The notes below the pieces were generated by a model that was given only the letters and a program-made list of their open reading frames with translations, was not told where the DNA came from and did no database searches. Source: Scenedesmus sp. ARA3 (lineage: Eukaryota > Chlorophyta > Chlorophyceae > Sphaeropleales > Scenedesmaceae). From it: a stretch of 14,062 nucleotides of DNA. A program made the translations under genes and the position numbers. Location: NCBI GenBank assembly GCA_004335835.1, contig RWJK01000490.1:1-14062 (forward strand). The letters run 5' to 3'. Positions 8,001 through 13,965 of this stretch are shown here, in pieces; the stretch's first letter is position 1; each line of letters starts with the position of its first letter.

Positions 8001-9846
8001 ATCATTGCTGGCTGTCATCCCGCAGGCGATGACATGATCATTTGTATGAAGCATGCACCCGCTTTGGTGGCTGCCTTTGTGCACTGCTGCTATATTATGC
8101 GGTGACACCCAGACATGTCTGGGTGTACACTGACCTGCGTGCTTCGGCATCCTGGCTTTGTCTAGATTTCGTCATTTCACACTGATCTTGAGGTCCTTCT
8201 GTTTTCTCAGTCGATTGCTCAAGCTATTGATGATGCTGATGAGCTCTTTTCTGGTTTGTTCTGGCGTTTTGGACGATTATCAGTTGTTCTTCGACGTTTC
8301 TTCCTCCTATGAGCCTCTCGTTGGCTCCTGACTGGCGTTCCCACTCCTCGTTTGAGTTTGAGTGGAGCATGTAATGTAATGTGATTTATGTAGTTTGCAG
8401 TGTAATTACTACTCTTGAACAAACTATACGTCACATGTCCATACAGGCTGTCAGCTGTAGGAACAGTCGGTGATAGAGCAGCCGCCCATGTGGCCCAGGT
8501 GTAACTCGGGATGGCATGTCTCCATACAGGTTGATCTTGAAGTCCGGCGGGCCATTAGATTGATATACAAATATTGAGTGCACTGAGCTGTGCAGTGTCC
8601 CAATCGTTGGCGCATTTTTAGCGGCCCAGGGGATTCAGCTAAGTCTCAACTTGCAATCAGCTCACCTGAACCAAGCCAAAAGCCTGGATCAATGCCACGT
8701 TGAGAGTTGTTCCAGGCGTCATATCCATAGGCATCCAAATAGTGGTGGACCCCAGCATATACTTGTGGTATGCCTGAGGGGCCATGTGGTGTGACGATTC
8801 CCACTCCGGAGCCAACAACAATTGAAAAGTATGGGCTGGTAGCAGGACTCGGAGATACAAAATACGCCACAGCTTCCTTCAGCAGAGCACAGCAGCAGGC
8901 ACATGTAGTGTCCAAATTGGTTCTGAGGTTGTAATAAACGCACAGCTACCATTGCTGCAGTCATATGAACTGTGAGGCTTAACAAAACTTGAGCAATCCA
9001 ACTGACCCGCATGCATATACCTGTAGCAGCATACATAATGTACCCTCCTGTAATGAAGCACCCTGCTGATTAGTATGTTATAAGGAGGATACCACAATCA
9101 AAAATCATTCACTGATGACCCGCACCCCTGTGGTGTTGCCCACTCCGAGAGTGACCTGGTGTGTTCCAGCAACTGTGTCAAATATGATGTTGGGGTCGAA
9201 TCCTGGAGACACCTGTACATAAGCAGCATCAGCAGGTGTAAAATGCGCTGACAGCACTACAGGTTGACTGCTGCCAGCAGCACTGGTCTGCGTCCAAAGC
9301 TTGACACGACAAATGGAGAAAGAGCGTGATTGTGATCAACATAGTCCAGCCATGTCCTGATTGTGGATGAACGGGAAGTCTGCACTTATCAGGAATTCTG
9401 CCCAGCGACTGTCATTGTTGTAACACTTGTCGACCTCAGCCTACAAGAAGTATGTAATGCAACCTGACTGACAGAAGTGCCAGTTTTGGGCCTCCAAAGG
9501 CTGGGTAACCTTCAAAAGGCAGCAGCTGAACATGCCCTCTCTGGCTCACCGGAATAACTCTTGATGAGTTGTTGGGAAGATCAACTGTTAACGTCACATT
9601 TTGTTGGGGCGACAAAAACCCAAGTGGTATCTGATTCGCATATTCATCATAAAGGGTGATTTGGTAAGCTGGTGACGTGCCCGCTACAACGTTGCTGTTG
9701 TTAAGAGTTACTACGCTGCTTTGCAAGTCTGGACGCCCTGTGGAAAACACTTCGTGCACCAGTGTACTTTTGAGTGGGACCTTGCAGACCAGAAGCACAA
9801 CAGTACAAACAGAGCAGCGCAGTACAAAGGTCAATTTCGGATCCAT
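1812..9846 (-). CDS. Multi-exon gene: filamin-type Ig repeats, EGF-like module, C-terminal membrane helix
   Basis: Hand-built model, minus strand, exons in order: 9846-9550, 9440-9126, 9065-9021, 8876-8666, 8582-8528, 7726-7570, 7346-7253, 7158-7052, 6991-6824, 6591-6547, 4872-4678, 4531-4384, 4314-4232, 4119-3884, 3634-3498, 3443-3352, 3234-3192, 2977-2797, 2743-2704, 2596-2495, 2281-2180, 2087-1812. All junctions are GT-AG and phases agree, giving 1042 codons plus stop. The start is the ATG before a hydrophobic leader. Repeats show the filamin pattern (AG, then beta strand, then DxxxN, then AGxYxLxV, then VxPG). About ten NxS/T sequons (NVT, NNS, NTT, NST, NRT, NYT, NGS, NMT, NVS) suit an extracellular domain. 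The likely role is cell-surface adhesion or recognition; this is inference. Exons 6591-6547, 3234-3192 and 2743-2704 are the least certain, and further exons may be missing around them. One in-frame TGA lies at 9336-9338, so a pseudogene is not excluded. Confidence 0.62.
2180..2281 (-). CDS. Exon 21: EGF-like module
   Basis: 102 nt, phase 0 on both sides, ending before a consensus GTGAGT donor. It reads NCSGHGTWANGYCTCHAGW, then MTDTNIW. CSGHGT, CxC and GW are the signature of an EGF-like domain, with Trp in place of the usual third Cys. The module sits between the last Ig-type repeat and the membrane helix. The closing cysteine would come from the next exon (see the alternative frame at 2085). 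Confidence 0.66.
2495..2743 (-). CDS. Exons 19 and 20: end of last repeat
   Basis: Two short exons, 2743-2704 (SPSDAKKLIDKLR, tentative) and 2596-2495. The second follows a strong acceptor (atcctggcctctttcag), is 34 codons in phase 0, and reads IYISVNKDPVRAFPYLISVV then PNSTQWSNPGSITE. PYLISVVPN is the SPxxVxVxP strand that closes a repeat. Its donor is GAG before GTGAAT. Confidence 0.5.
2797..2977 (-). CDS. Exon 18: filamin-type repeat, TAGSLAVLQLNLRDEWSNPI
   Basis: 181 nt, phase 1 to phase 2, between the pyrimidine-rich acceptor ctttttccttgctgcacaccag and a GTGAGC donor. It reads TTLTAGSLAVLQLNLRDEWS, then NPIPAQ, then DVVVTPP, and ends NVSTK. TAG followed by LxLRDEWxN is a clear filamin-type repeat start; NVS is a sequon. 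Confidence 0.63.
3192..3234 (-). CDS. Exon 17: FTLTVWAFG strand, 3' edge uncertain
   Basis: It follows a very good acceptor (tttttgatgcttgcttaag) and reads FTLTVWAFGILPYK. The frame stays open to 3031. I end it at 3192 only because that phase-1 donor (T before GTAAAT) fits exon 18. The repeat would then be too short, so an exon is probably missing or this one is longer. Confidence 0.38.
3352..3443 (-). CDS. Exon 16: start of next repeat
   Basis: 92 nt, phase 1 to phase 0. It reads AALTNCDPGTVGVPSCQKRT then AASVGAKPLRT. Spliced to exon 17 it gives SVGAKPLRTFTLTVWAFG, which fits the AGxPxxFTLxxxDxxGN start of a repeat; that fit selected the donor ACA before GTGCAT. The frame stays open to 3247. 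Confidence 0.48.
3498..3634 (-). CDS. Exon 15: filamin-type F/G strands and VVPG linker
   Basis: 137 nt, phase 2 to phase 1. Joined to exon 14 it reads RFLVMLVSAGIFNMTLLAVG then SITVVPGVVHAYSSFIQ. AGxFNMTLLAVG and VVPG are the classic end and linker of a filamin-type repeat. It ends before GTGAGC. The NMT sequon suits an extracellular location. Confidence 0.66.
3884..4119 (-). CDS. Exon 14: filamin-type repeat start, GLMLLPTGDS to LLLDRFSN
   Basis: 236 nt, phase 0 to phase 2, after acceptor aactttgtcaagtgcag. It contains CGLMLLPTGDSLDVTVLLLD followed by RFSNLITPEA and LYLKGGAW. This is the GxGL, AG, DxxxN start of a filamin-type repeat. The donor is CCCAG before GTAAAC. Joined to exon 15 it completes one almost ideal repeat. 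Confidence 0.62.
4189..4206. repeat. 18-bp perfect palindrome
   Basis: tatgaaacatgtttcata is self-complementary. It falls in the intron between exons 13 and 14 of the model. Confidence 0.8.
4232..4314 (-). CDS. Exon 13: GNKGEGYLQFLTA strand
   Basis: 83 nt, phase 1 to phase 0. It ends GNKGEGYLQFLTA, the d-GxGxYxVxYxxT strand of filamin repeats. A competing frame is open across 4310-4041 and includes HVSYLCQISTVA and FVSPATGNSP, so the exact exon edges between 4320 and 4041 are not settled. Confidence 0.4.
4384..4531 (-). CDS. Exon 12: PVSIQCHKPHFIAVFNFES
   Basis: 148 nt, phase 0 to phase 1, after the strong acceptor acattttgttttaag. It reads DMPVMAPVSIQCHKPHFIAV and then FNFESADIF, with alternating hydrophobics as in Ig-type strands. 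The donor is TGCA before GTAGAT. Confidence 0.42.
4635..4652 (+). repeat. (CTG)6 microsatellite
   Basis: Six CTG units, in the intron between exons 11 and 12. If read on the minus strand in the alternative frame, it would code for a serine run. Confidence 0.85.
4678..4872 (-). CDS. Exon 11: 65-codon exon
   Basis: 195 nt, phase 0 on both sides, opening FWLPDAQNIWCNHYTLSLGL and then ANNDRADSGHSCVYHV. YTLSLGLANN resembles a beta strand of the repeats. The acceptor is ggcctcaatcgctag and the donor is GCG before GTAACA. The opening FWLP resembles the FWPP of exon 9. Confidence 0.42.
4873..6546 (-). other. Very long intron (1.67 kb) with C-rich plus strand
   Basis: The other introns in the gene are mostly 50-250 nt. 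From about 5110 to 6070 the plus strand is markedly C-rich and the composition differs from both sides. Plus-strand frames of 106 and 91 codons occur (5118-5438 and 5448-5723), rich in Pro, Thr and Gln, but I recognise no domain. An old inserted element is possible. No terminal repeats or target duplications were found by eye. Confidence 0.35.
6547..6591 (-). CDS. Exon 10 (tentative, 15 codons)
   Basis: 45 nt after acceptor tctgcgttgcattag, ending before a consensus GTGAGT donor. It reads AGGINTSFSCWPDKP in phase 0. The strong donor is the main evidence. It would be followed by the unusually long intron 6546-4873. Confidence 0.3.
6824..6991 (-). CDS. Exon 9 (tentative)
   Basis: An open 56-codon frame, phase 0 on both sides, between acceptor gaggttgccttag and donor GTACCG. 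It begins FWPPFEEGLDRPPAANSVSW and contains CACG and HCCN cysteine pairs. I see no clear filamin pattern. It is included because it is open, phase-compatible and correctly spaced; it may be intron. Confidence 0.28.
7052..7158 (-). CDS. Exon 8: repeat strand, QQFIQLSSYNKDA
   Basis: 107 nt, phase 1 to phase 0. Joined to exon 7 it reads TAGQNTRKRTGRFKTFQQF, then IQLSSYNKDALQFSDYVLR, where SSYNKDA sits where filamin repeats have DxYGN. The fit is weaker than in exons 6 and 7 and the donor GTGTGA is poor. Confidence 0.4.
7253..7346 (-). CDS. Exon 7: linker and start of next filamin-type repeat
   Basis: 94 nt, phase 0 to phase 1, after the pyrimidine-rich acceptor ttctttttgagcgcag. It reads PLHVLPHPYIHNVMVNGSLP then DVITAG, matching the SPxxVxPG linker and the first strand of a repeat (NGS sequon). 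The donor is GCAG before GTGCGG. Confidence 0.6.
7570..7726 (-). CDS. Exon 6: filamin-type F/G strands
   Basis: 157 nt after an excellent acceptor (gttctttgcctttctaag), ending in phase 0 before GTGAGC. It reads CDHNSTADFVAECAFFNRTG and then RFEYVLTKTGNYTLEVYTRE. The second string is a textbook filamin strand pair (tGNYTLEV). There are three sequons (NST, NRT, NYT). The splice to exon 7 gives a continuous linker into the next repeat. Confidence 0.65.
7727..8527 (-). other. Long intron (801 nt) with a Lys/Arg-rich reading frame
   Basis: It is the second unusually long intron of the main gene. A minus-strand frame, open from about 8549 to 8219, includes PTADSLYGHVTYSLFKSSNY and REAHRRKKRRRTTDNRPK. 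A neighbouring frame continues EQTRKELISIINSLSNRLRK. It also contains the palindrome at 8105-8126 and a cag/agcc-rich patch at 7850-7925. It may contain inserted DNA; I recognise no domain. Confidence 0.3.
8105..8126. repeat. 22-bp perfect palindrome
   Basis: acacccagaca followed by tgtctgggtgt, fully self-complementary, inside the long 7727-8527 intron. Confidence 0.85.
8528..8582 (-). CDS. Exon 5: short exon with FKINL strand
   Basis: 55 nt, phase 1 to phase 2. After joining to exon 4 it reads VHSIFVYQSNGPPDFKINL, the strand normally written GGDxFxVxL in filamin repeats. The chosen donor is CT before GTATGG. A second donor at 8435 (AT before GTGACG), also in phase 2, would add 31 codons. 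An almost identical string, cctgtatgga, precedes both donors. Confidence 0.45.
8666..8876 (-). CDS. Exon 4: repeat junction and AYxxDAWNN strand
   Basis: 211 nt, ending in phase 1 before GTGAGC. It begins with AVAYFVSPSPATSPYFSIVV, a linker of the VxPG type, then GSGVGIVTPHG, then AGVHHYLDAYGYDAWNN. The order GSGV, AG, DAWNN is the hallmark start of a filamin-type Ig repeat. This is one of the clearest repeat matches in the window. The frame is open throughout; the acceptor is the pyrimidine-rich tract ending gctgaag. Confidence 0.65.
9021..9065 (-). CDS. Exon 3: 15-codon exon, end of repeat 1
   Basis: A 45-nt exon between an acceptor preceded by a branch-site-like tactaat and a donor GTATAT. 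It reads QGASLQEGTLCMLLQ. Joined in phase 0 to exon 4 (EAVAYFVSPSP), it gives a plausible last strand and linker of a repeat. Other phases are open here too, so the frame choice rests on the fit to the next exon. Confidence 0.4.
9126..9440 (-). CDS. Exon 2: filamin-type repeat, contains an in-frame TGA
   Basis: It follows the acceptor cttcttgtag, with a 109-nt intron after exon 1. The frame reads well before the TGA (SRWAEFLISADFPFIHNQ) and after it, ending with SPGFDPNIIFDTVAGTHQVT and VGNTTG, which match the F and G strands of a filamin-type repeat. The TGA at 9336-9338 splits the exon. I found no GT-AG intron that removes it with matching phases. The donor used is GGG before GTGCGG; a later one at 9113 would change the phase. 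Confidence 0.5.
9550..9846 (-). CDS. Exon 1: signal peptide and start of first filamin-type repeat
   Basis: 99 codons in phase 0, ending at CCG before a GTGAGC donor. Residues 1-10 (MDPKLTFVLR) form a charged n-region, followed by a hydrophobic core CSVCTVVLLVC, as in a secretory signal peptide. Next comes a filamin-like A/B strand with VVAGTSPAYQITLYDEYANQ, where AG and DEYxN are the typical repeat landmarks. Sequons occur at NVT and NNS. The frame is also open upstream of this ATG to 9933, so an earlier start or an upstream exon is possible, but a leader directly after ATG favours 9846. Confidence 0.62.
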
Positions 9847-10049
9847 GCAGACTAGCAGTGTAATGTGCCCTAAAAGACACACCTTGCTGCAGGTGTTGTC
9901 CAACAGCTGTGCCACATTGGACACATGAAGCAACTCAAGAACTTCGCACAGCTCACATTGTAACTCACGTAGCTCATCTCACAAAATGGAAGGTTGGTGG
10001 GGCTTGATGTAGGGTGCAACTGATCAAAATCTTATTTTCATCACATGAC

Positions 10050-10143
10050 CTACATGTAACTATCCTTTATGAAAAGGATGCAAGTGGAGCCAATGATGAC
10101 GGCAGCCGTGACTGCCACGCCAATCTGACCGTAAGAATGTTTG
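10050..10143 (-). CDS. Terminal exon of upstream gene: membrane helix
   Basis: 31 codons plus one base. It reads KHSYGQIGVAVTAAVIIGST, then CILFIKDSYM and TAG. The stretch IGVAVTAAVIIGSTCILFI is long and hydrophobic enough for one transmembrane helix. The acceptor is uncertain, because the TAA directly after ttttattag would be in frame and the next AG must be used. Confidence 0.42.
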
Positions 10144-13010
10144 CTTTACTAATAAAAGAAAGTTTGCTTAATACTCAGTTGGTGCCCGAGTGACTTTACT
10201 GATGTTGTCAGCACAGTCATGGGGTAGTTACATGTGGGGTCTGGCACCATCTGCTCTCTCAATCTGTTATGGGAGTACTGCTATTCACACGCCACAGCTC
10301 ACATCCGCGAGCAATGTACTGCCAGCTGCTGCATTGTTGCTCTCATAACCTACTGTACCGCTATTCGTTGGCGTGGCAAGGAGTGCGCGCGGGTGATGTG
10401 CCTTCAGCTTTCCTTTAAAAAGAGTGGGAATGAATCAAAGCTCACAGTCAGCAGACAGCCTGAGTGACGCAAGGGTGTCTGCCAACTCCAAGAAGTTCAG
10501 TTGATTGCAATGTAGCCTTGTTGCTAGATCTGCAAGTCTCTGATAACACGTCCGCTGCAAACGCAGAATGTGTTTGGAAGTATCACGAATTGAACATACA
10601 CTGTTGATTGTTCATGTGATACGAAAAATTATGACTGGTAGCCAGATTTTTGGGCGTTGCTACAGTTAACCACAAACTGGATGTGTGTCAGTGCAGTGCT
10701 ACTGTAACAACACTAGACGTTTGATGCAACGGCATTAGAGAAGTTTTGATGTGCACTATGTCGTCAGCATTGTCACTGCTCTGTATGAAGGCCCTTCAAC
10801 CAAACAACCTGCAACCGGGTTGCTGCCACGACGGCATGCATCATTATTGGTGTGCTGGTTTGACTTTTTCTACTTGGACAGACAATACAGATAAATTTGG
10901 TGGTATCTTTGTTGAATAGTTCATATACGTCCAGGCAGAGGCAAATGTGCCTGTTTGAGGAGCCAATGCCATGCGTATCCGGGTGATTGCACTGCCAGCT
11001 GTGTTTGCTTGTACAGACATGTACTTCAGCATTGCATAACTCGGCGCCTTCGACTTACATCATCTTCAGCTGTGCTCACCTGTGTAAGATTGCATGTCAC
11101 CGTGATTAAGTACAAACCTGCCATTGCTGTATGCATGTTGAGCTTAACAACACCAAATGTATCTTGTACGAACTCCATGGTTGTCCTTGGAGCAACACAA
11201 TCGGCGCACTGCATGGGTTGCACATCAACCTGCAATCCAGGCAGCATTCAAAGCAGGTCACAGGACATGTTCTGACAAAACCATGCATGCAATGGTATAT
11301 GTTGCAAACAGTTTAGGGTTTAGGTTGGCACGGCATGTGACAGTGTTCAAGGAAAATCAGACCCTAGCGCGTCAAATTTAGGGGCGTCCTCGCTGTCCAT
11401 GTAACACGTGTCGACATTACAGTCAATCAAATATGTTGGCCAGACGCAAGCAGTGGCAAGACGCAGTTTGCAAGTCGGCAAGACCAACAAACGGAACAAA
11501 GTTGCCATTTACTAATGGCTGACGTTGCCATTGTATTATGGCTTAGATTGTGACAAGGTTGTCCCTTTTCCAGTGTAGGGGTCGGGGCGGGGGTAACAAC
11601 TCCGATAGCGACAGTGGACCACAACCAAGCTGCGCTGCGGCTGTGGCTCCTTGTCAGCAAATGTGTGATTGGTAAGGCATAACAACCCCAGCTCCGCCGT
11701 GGTGTCGCGGGTGCCATGCGAGTTGCGTTAGTATCATGATTAAATCAATCATTGTGTGCGTTTGTGTTGGAGTAGGGACGATGTGAAGTGCACGTGCCAA
11801 ACACAACTGCATAGAGGGTGACCCTCCGCCGCCAACATTTGGAGGCCCACAGCCAACAAGTGGCTACACACAATGTGCACAGGCAAGATTGTTGCCATGA
11901 TCAGCTGGTGATCATAAGGTTTGTTACAAAATAGGCCAAATTGTAAGCCCAAAACAGCTCTGCTCCCGTCTACTTTGAGCACCATAGGTTGGGAGCGCTG
12001 CTTGGTTATCTGCTTCAGTCAAACGTGGTTAGGTAGCGGAGCAGTAGGGCAAGTGCATGCGTAAGTATTGTCGCGGAGTACAACAGCATGTTTGATTTTG
12101 CACAGAGATCACTAGCACAGCATGGTTGAAGTCCCCGCCTGGAACCCAGCGCTACCCTGCTCCATCCTGAAGCGTTGACTCATTGCAGCCGACCGTTGCT
12201 ATTTTACAGCTTGAGGAGGGAATTGGAGTTGTTCACTGCACAGTGCTTTGATTCCCTGACATGGCAACCTGAACAGCCATAAGTATGGCTTCAGCAGGGC
12301 GTTTCAACACAATCCCTATTTAAATGCCACCGATGCACTGCGTGGGGGGCTCGCTGGATGAGTGCCTGGGGTAAATGGCCATCGTAAAACTGCACGTGTA
12401 GTGTATAGATGAGACTGTGTGTGTTGAAAATATAAGATAATCATGTTGCAGCCTGTAAAAGCCCAGTGTGCTTAGAGCCCGTCGTCTCCACTGCTTCTGG
12501 TGAATCACATGACTGCATCATACGCAGAGAGAATGAGTGCGATCTCAGCTGTTGGGATTTTGCCAAAGTTTGCAGCCTGAACTGGGGTACGTTGCTGCAG
12601 TAGTTGGGAGCACTACAGCCTTGTTCTGTTCGGGCTGTCGTCAAGGACCCAAAACTGGATTATAACAAACTGCTCCTCTTCAGCCAGACAAGTATGTGCC
12701 AGACGATGACACGCTACATGGTGGAAGTCTAAGTTCGTTCTTATACATGCTGTAGAACCCAGCTCATGAACCTAGCCTTGCGCACATCATGGAGGTTGTA
12801 CTTCTCATTTGACAACTGCTGGGCCTTGCCGTAGAAGCTGCTGCCCGAGACATCTGGCTATTGGTATGCGACAACATGCTATCTGTTGTAGTTTGCACTT
12901 GGAGCAAGCTGTCGGTGAGGTGGTTGGCCGTTGAGCACCGCAGAAAGACGTTTCTGAATCCAACCAGAGGGGGTGGGGAGCACCTCAGTAGCCGCCGACA
13001 CTATGCTAAA
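10050..13010 (-). CDS. Upstream gene, incomplete: filamin-like exons and C-terminal membrane helix
   Basis: Exon-like blocks on the minus strand with agreeing phases where adjacent: 13010-12899, 12853-12744, 12594 to about 12510, 12000-11928, 11229-11080, 11023-10874 and 10143-10050. Repeat-like strings include GKIPTAEIALILSAYDAV, VLKVDGSRAVLGLQFGLF, and FVQDTFGVVKLNMHTAMAGL with YLITVTCNLTQ. The last block reads YGQIGVAVTAAVIIGSTCIL, then FIKDSYM and a TAG at 10050-10052, a membrane helix with a short tail. Several links (12510-12001, 11927-11230, 10873-10144) are unresolved, and no start or signal peptide was found, so the 5' end may lie further up. The blocks above 12500 could belong to a separate gene. 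It resembles the main gene in architecture. Confidence 0.42.
11080..11229 (-). CDS. Exon of upstream gene: filamin-type F/G strands
   Basis: 150 nt, 50 codons, phase 0 on both sides, between acceptor gctgcctggattgcag and donor CAG before GTGAGC. It reads VDVQPMQCADCVAPRTTMEF, then VQDTFGVVKL, and ends AMAGLYLITVTCNLTQ. AGLYLITV is the expected AGxYxLxV strand. This is the best-supported exon of the upstream gene. The next block (11023-10874) follows after a 56-nt intron. Confidence 0.55.
11312..11324 (+). repeat. Short telomere-like repeat (TTTAGGG, two units)
   Basis: tttagggtttagg matches almost two units of the plant-type telomere repeat. It is short enough to be chance. It lies in an intron or gap of the upstream gene. 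Confidence 0.4.
12505..13010 (-). CDS. Three exon-like blocks with matching phases
   Basis: 13010-12899 (ends AVLNGQPPHRQLAP), 12853-12744 (VSGSSFYGKAQQLSNEKYNL, then HDVRKARFMSWVLQH) and 12594-12505 (QRTPVQAANFGKIPTAEIAL, then ILSAYDAVM and TGA). Donors are GTGCAA and GTATAA; introns are 45 and 149 nt. AEIALILSAYDAV resembles a repeat strand with DxxxN. The TGA at 12505-12507 may be a true stop, or may lie in an intron if GTCATG or GTGATT is the donor. I do not recognise the protein. Confidence 0.35.
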
Positions 13011-13657
13011 CTAAACACTTGCTGCTGGGCCTGAAACTTGCATCAGTTATTGGGTGCATCATAAATAACTAATAATCCAAATTTAGGCCCAACAGACAAG
13101 GTTGAAACTGGGGGGTGGGGTGGGGGGGTCTTGGGGGGTGCAGGTTTCTTAGTGTTTTGGCTCTAAACTTTTGTAAACACCGGATTAACATGAAAAATAG
13201 CTCATTCCAAATTTGGTGGCATGCTGCGCTTCTTTACATGGTTGGAGCTGCTGAAGTATATATTCAGTGAGTCAGAGAGTGAAATTGACATTTGGCCGAC
13301 CGACCGACAGCAGCGCTACCCGCTAGCTGGCGGCCAGCGCTGGCAGCACAGGAATAAGGGCAACTGTTGCAGGATGGGTCTGGGGGCTTTACCAATGCAA
13401 GTGCCTTGATATAGCAGTTGCACCGTTTTTAGCGTTGTCGCCTGTGTGCCGATCAATGCTGCTAAAAGTGTGCTAAACAGGCCTGCACAAAAGGGTTGTG
13501 TGCCTGTGACAAACAGAAAGACCCGGCTTAAGAATCATGCTTTAACTAAACCCTTGTAACGATACCCCAAAAGGCGATGCCTGTGAGCCTCGATTCCGGC
13601 CTATAGACCCCATCATGTTACAACCCTATCTTCTTCTTCTTAGCACAGTCACAGTCG
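13011..13657. other. Intergenic stretch, no gene supported
   Basis: Besides the G-rich tract I see only short frames on either strand. There is an imperfect inverted repeat around 13312-13346 (cagcgctacccgctagctgg with ggccagcgctgg). Confidence 0.45.
13110..13138 (+). other. G-quadruplex-forming tract
   Basis: Four runs of 4 to 7 G separated by T, T and TCTT. This meets the strict G3+N1-7 pattern with very short loops on the plus strand. It lies about 100 bp upstream (minus-strand sense) of the first exon-like block of the upstream gene. Confidence 0.75.
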
Positions 13658-13764
13658 CCCGAGCTGAGCTGATTGCAGCTTCAAATCCTTTCAGGTGTTC
13701 GTGGTGGCGTATGCCGCGTGAGTACACCAGTGTAACCCCTCTCTCTCTCTCTAGCACAGTCACA
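13658..13764 (+). repeat. About 105-bp direct repeat, copy 1, splice-like edges
   Basis: cccgagctgagctg to ctctagcacagtcaca. Inside are ctttcag, then gtgttcgtggtggcgtatgc, then gtgagt and a pyrimidine tract ending tag. On the plus strand this looks like a 3' splice site, a short exon (VFVVAYA), and a further 37-nt GT-AG segment. Copy 2 is at 13864-13965. Confidence 0.8.
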
Positions 13765-13863
13765 TGGACATGGGACATGGGAGAGACGGTTATGCGTGCA
13801 TGACCAAAGTTGATCTCACACACAGAGGTTTTTCCATGGGGTTGAACCTCATTTGAGTGACAG

Positions 13864-13965
13864 CCCGAGCTGAGCTGTTTGCAGCTTCAAATCCTTTCAG
13901 GTGTTAGTGGTGGCGTATGCCGCGTGAGTATACCAGTGTAACCCCTCTCTCTCTAGCACAGTCAC
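13864..13965 (+). repeat. About 105-bp direct repeat, copy 2
   Basis: Nearly identical to 13658-13764, with gtgttagtgg for gtgttcgtgg and a shorter CT tract. The string tagcacagtcaca occurs at the end of both copies and once more at 13641, each time after a pyrimidine tract. Confidence 0.8.

Noticed and set aside
8719..9036. 105-codon minus-strand frame overlapping exon 4
   Set aside because: The overlapping frame carries the clear filamin strands (GSGVGIV, DAYGYDAWNN); this one has no such pattern.
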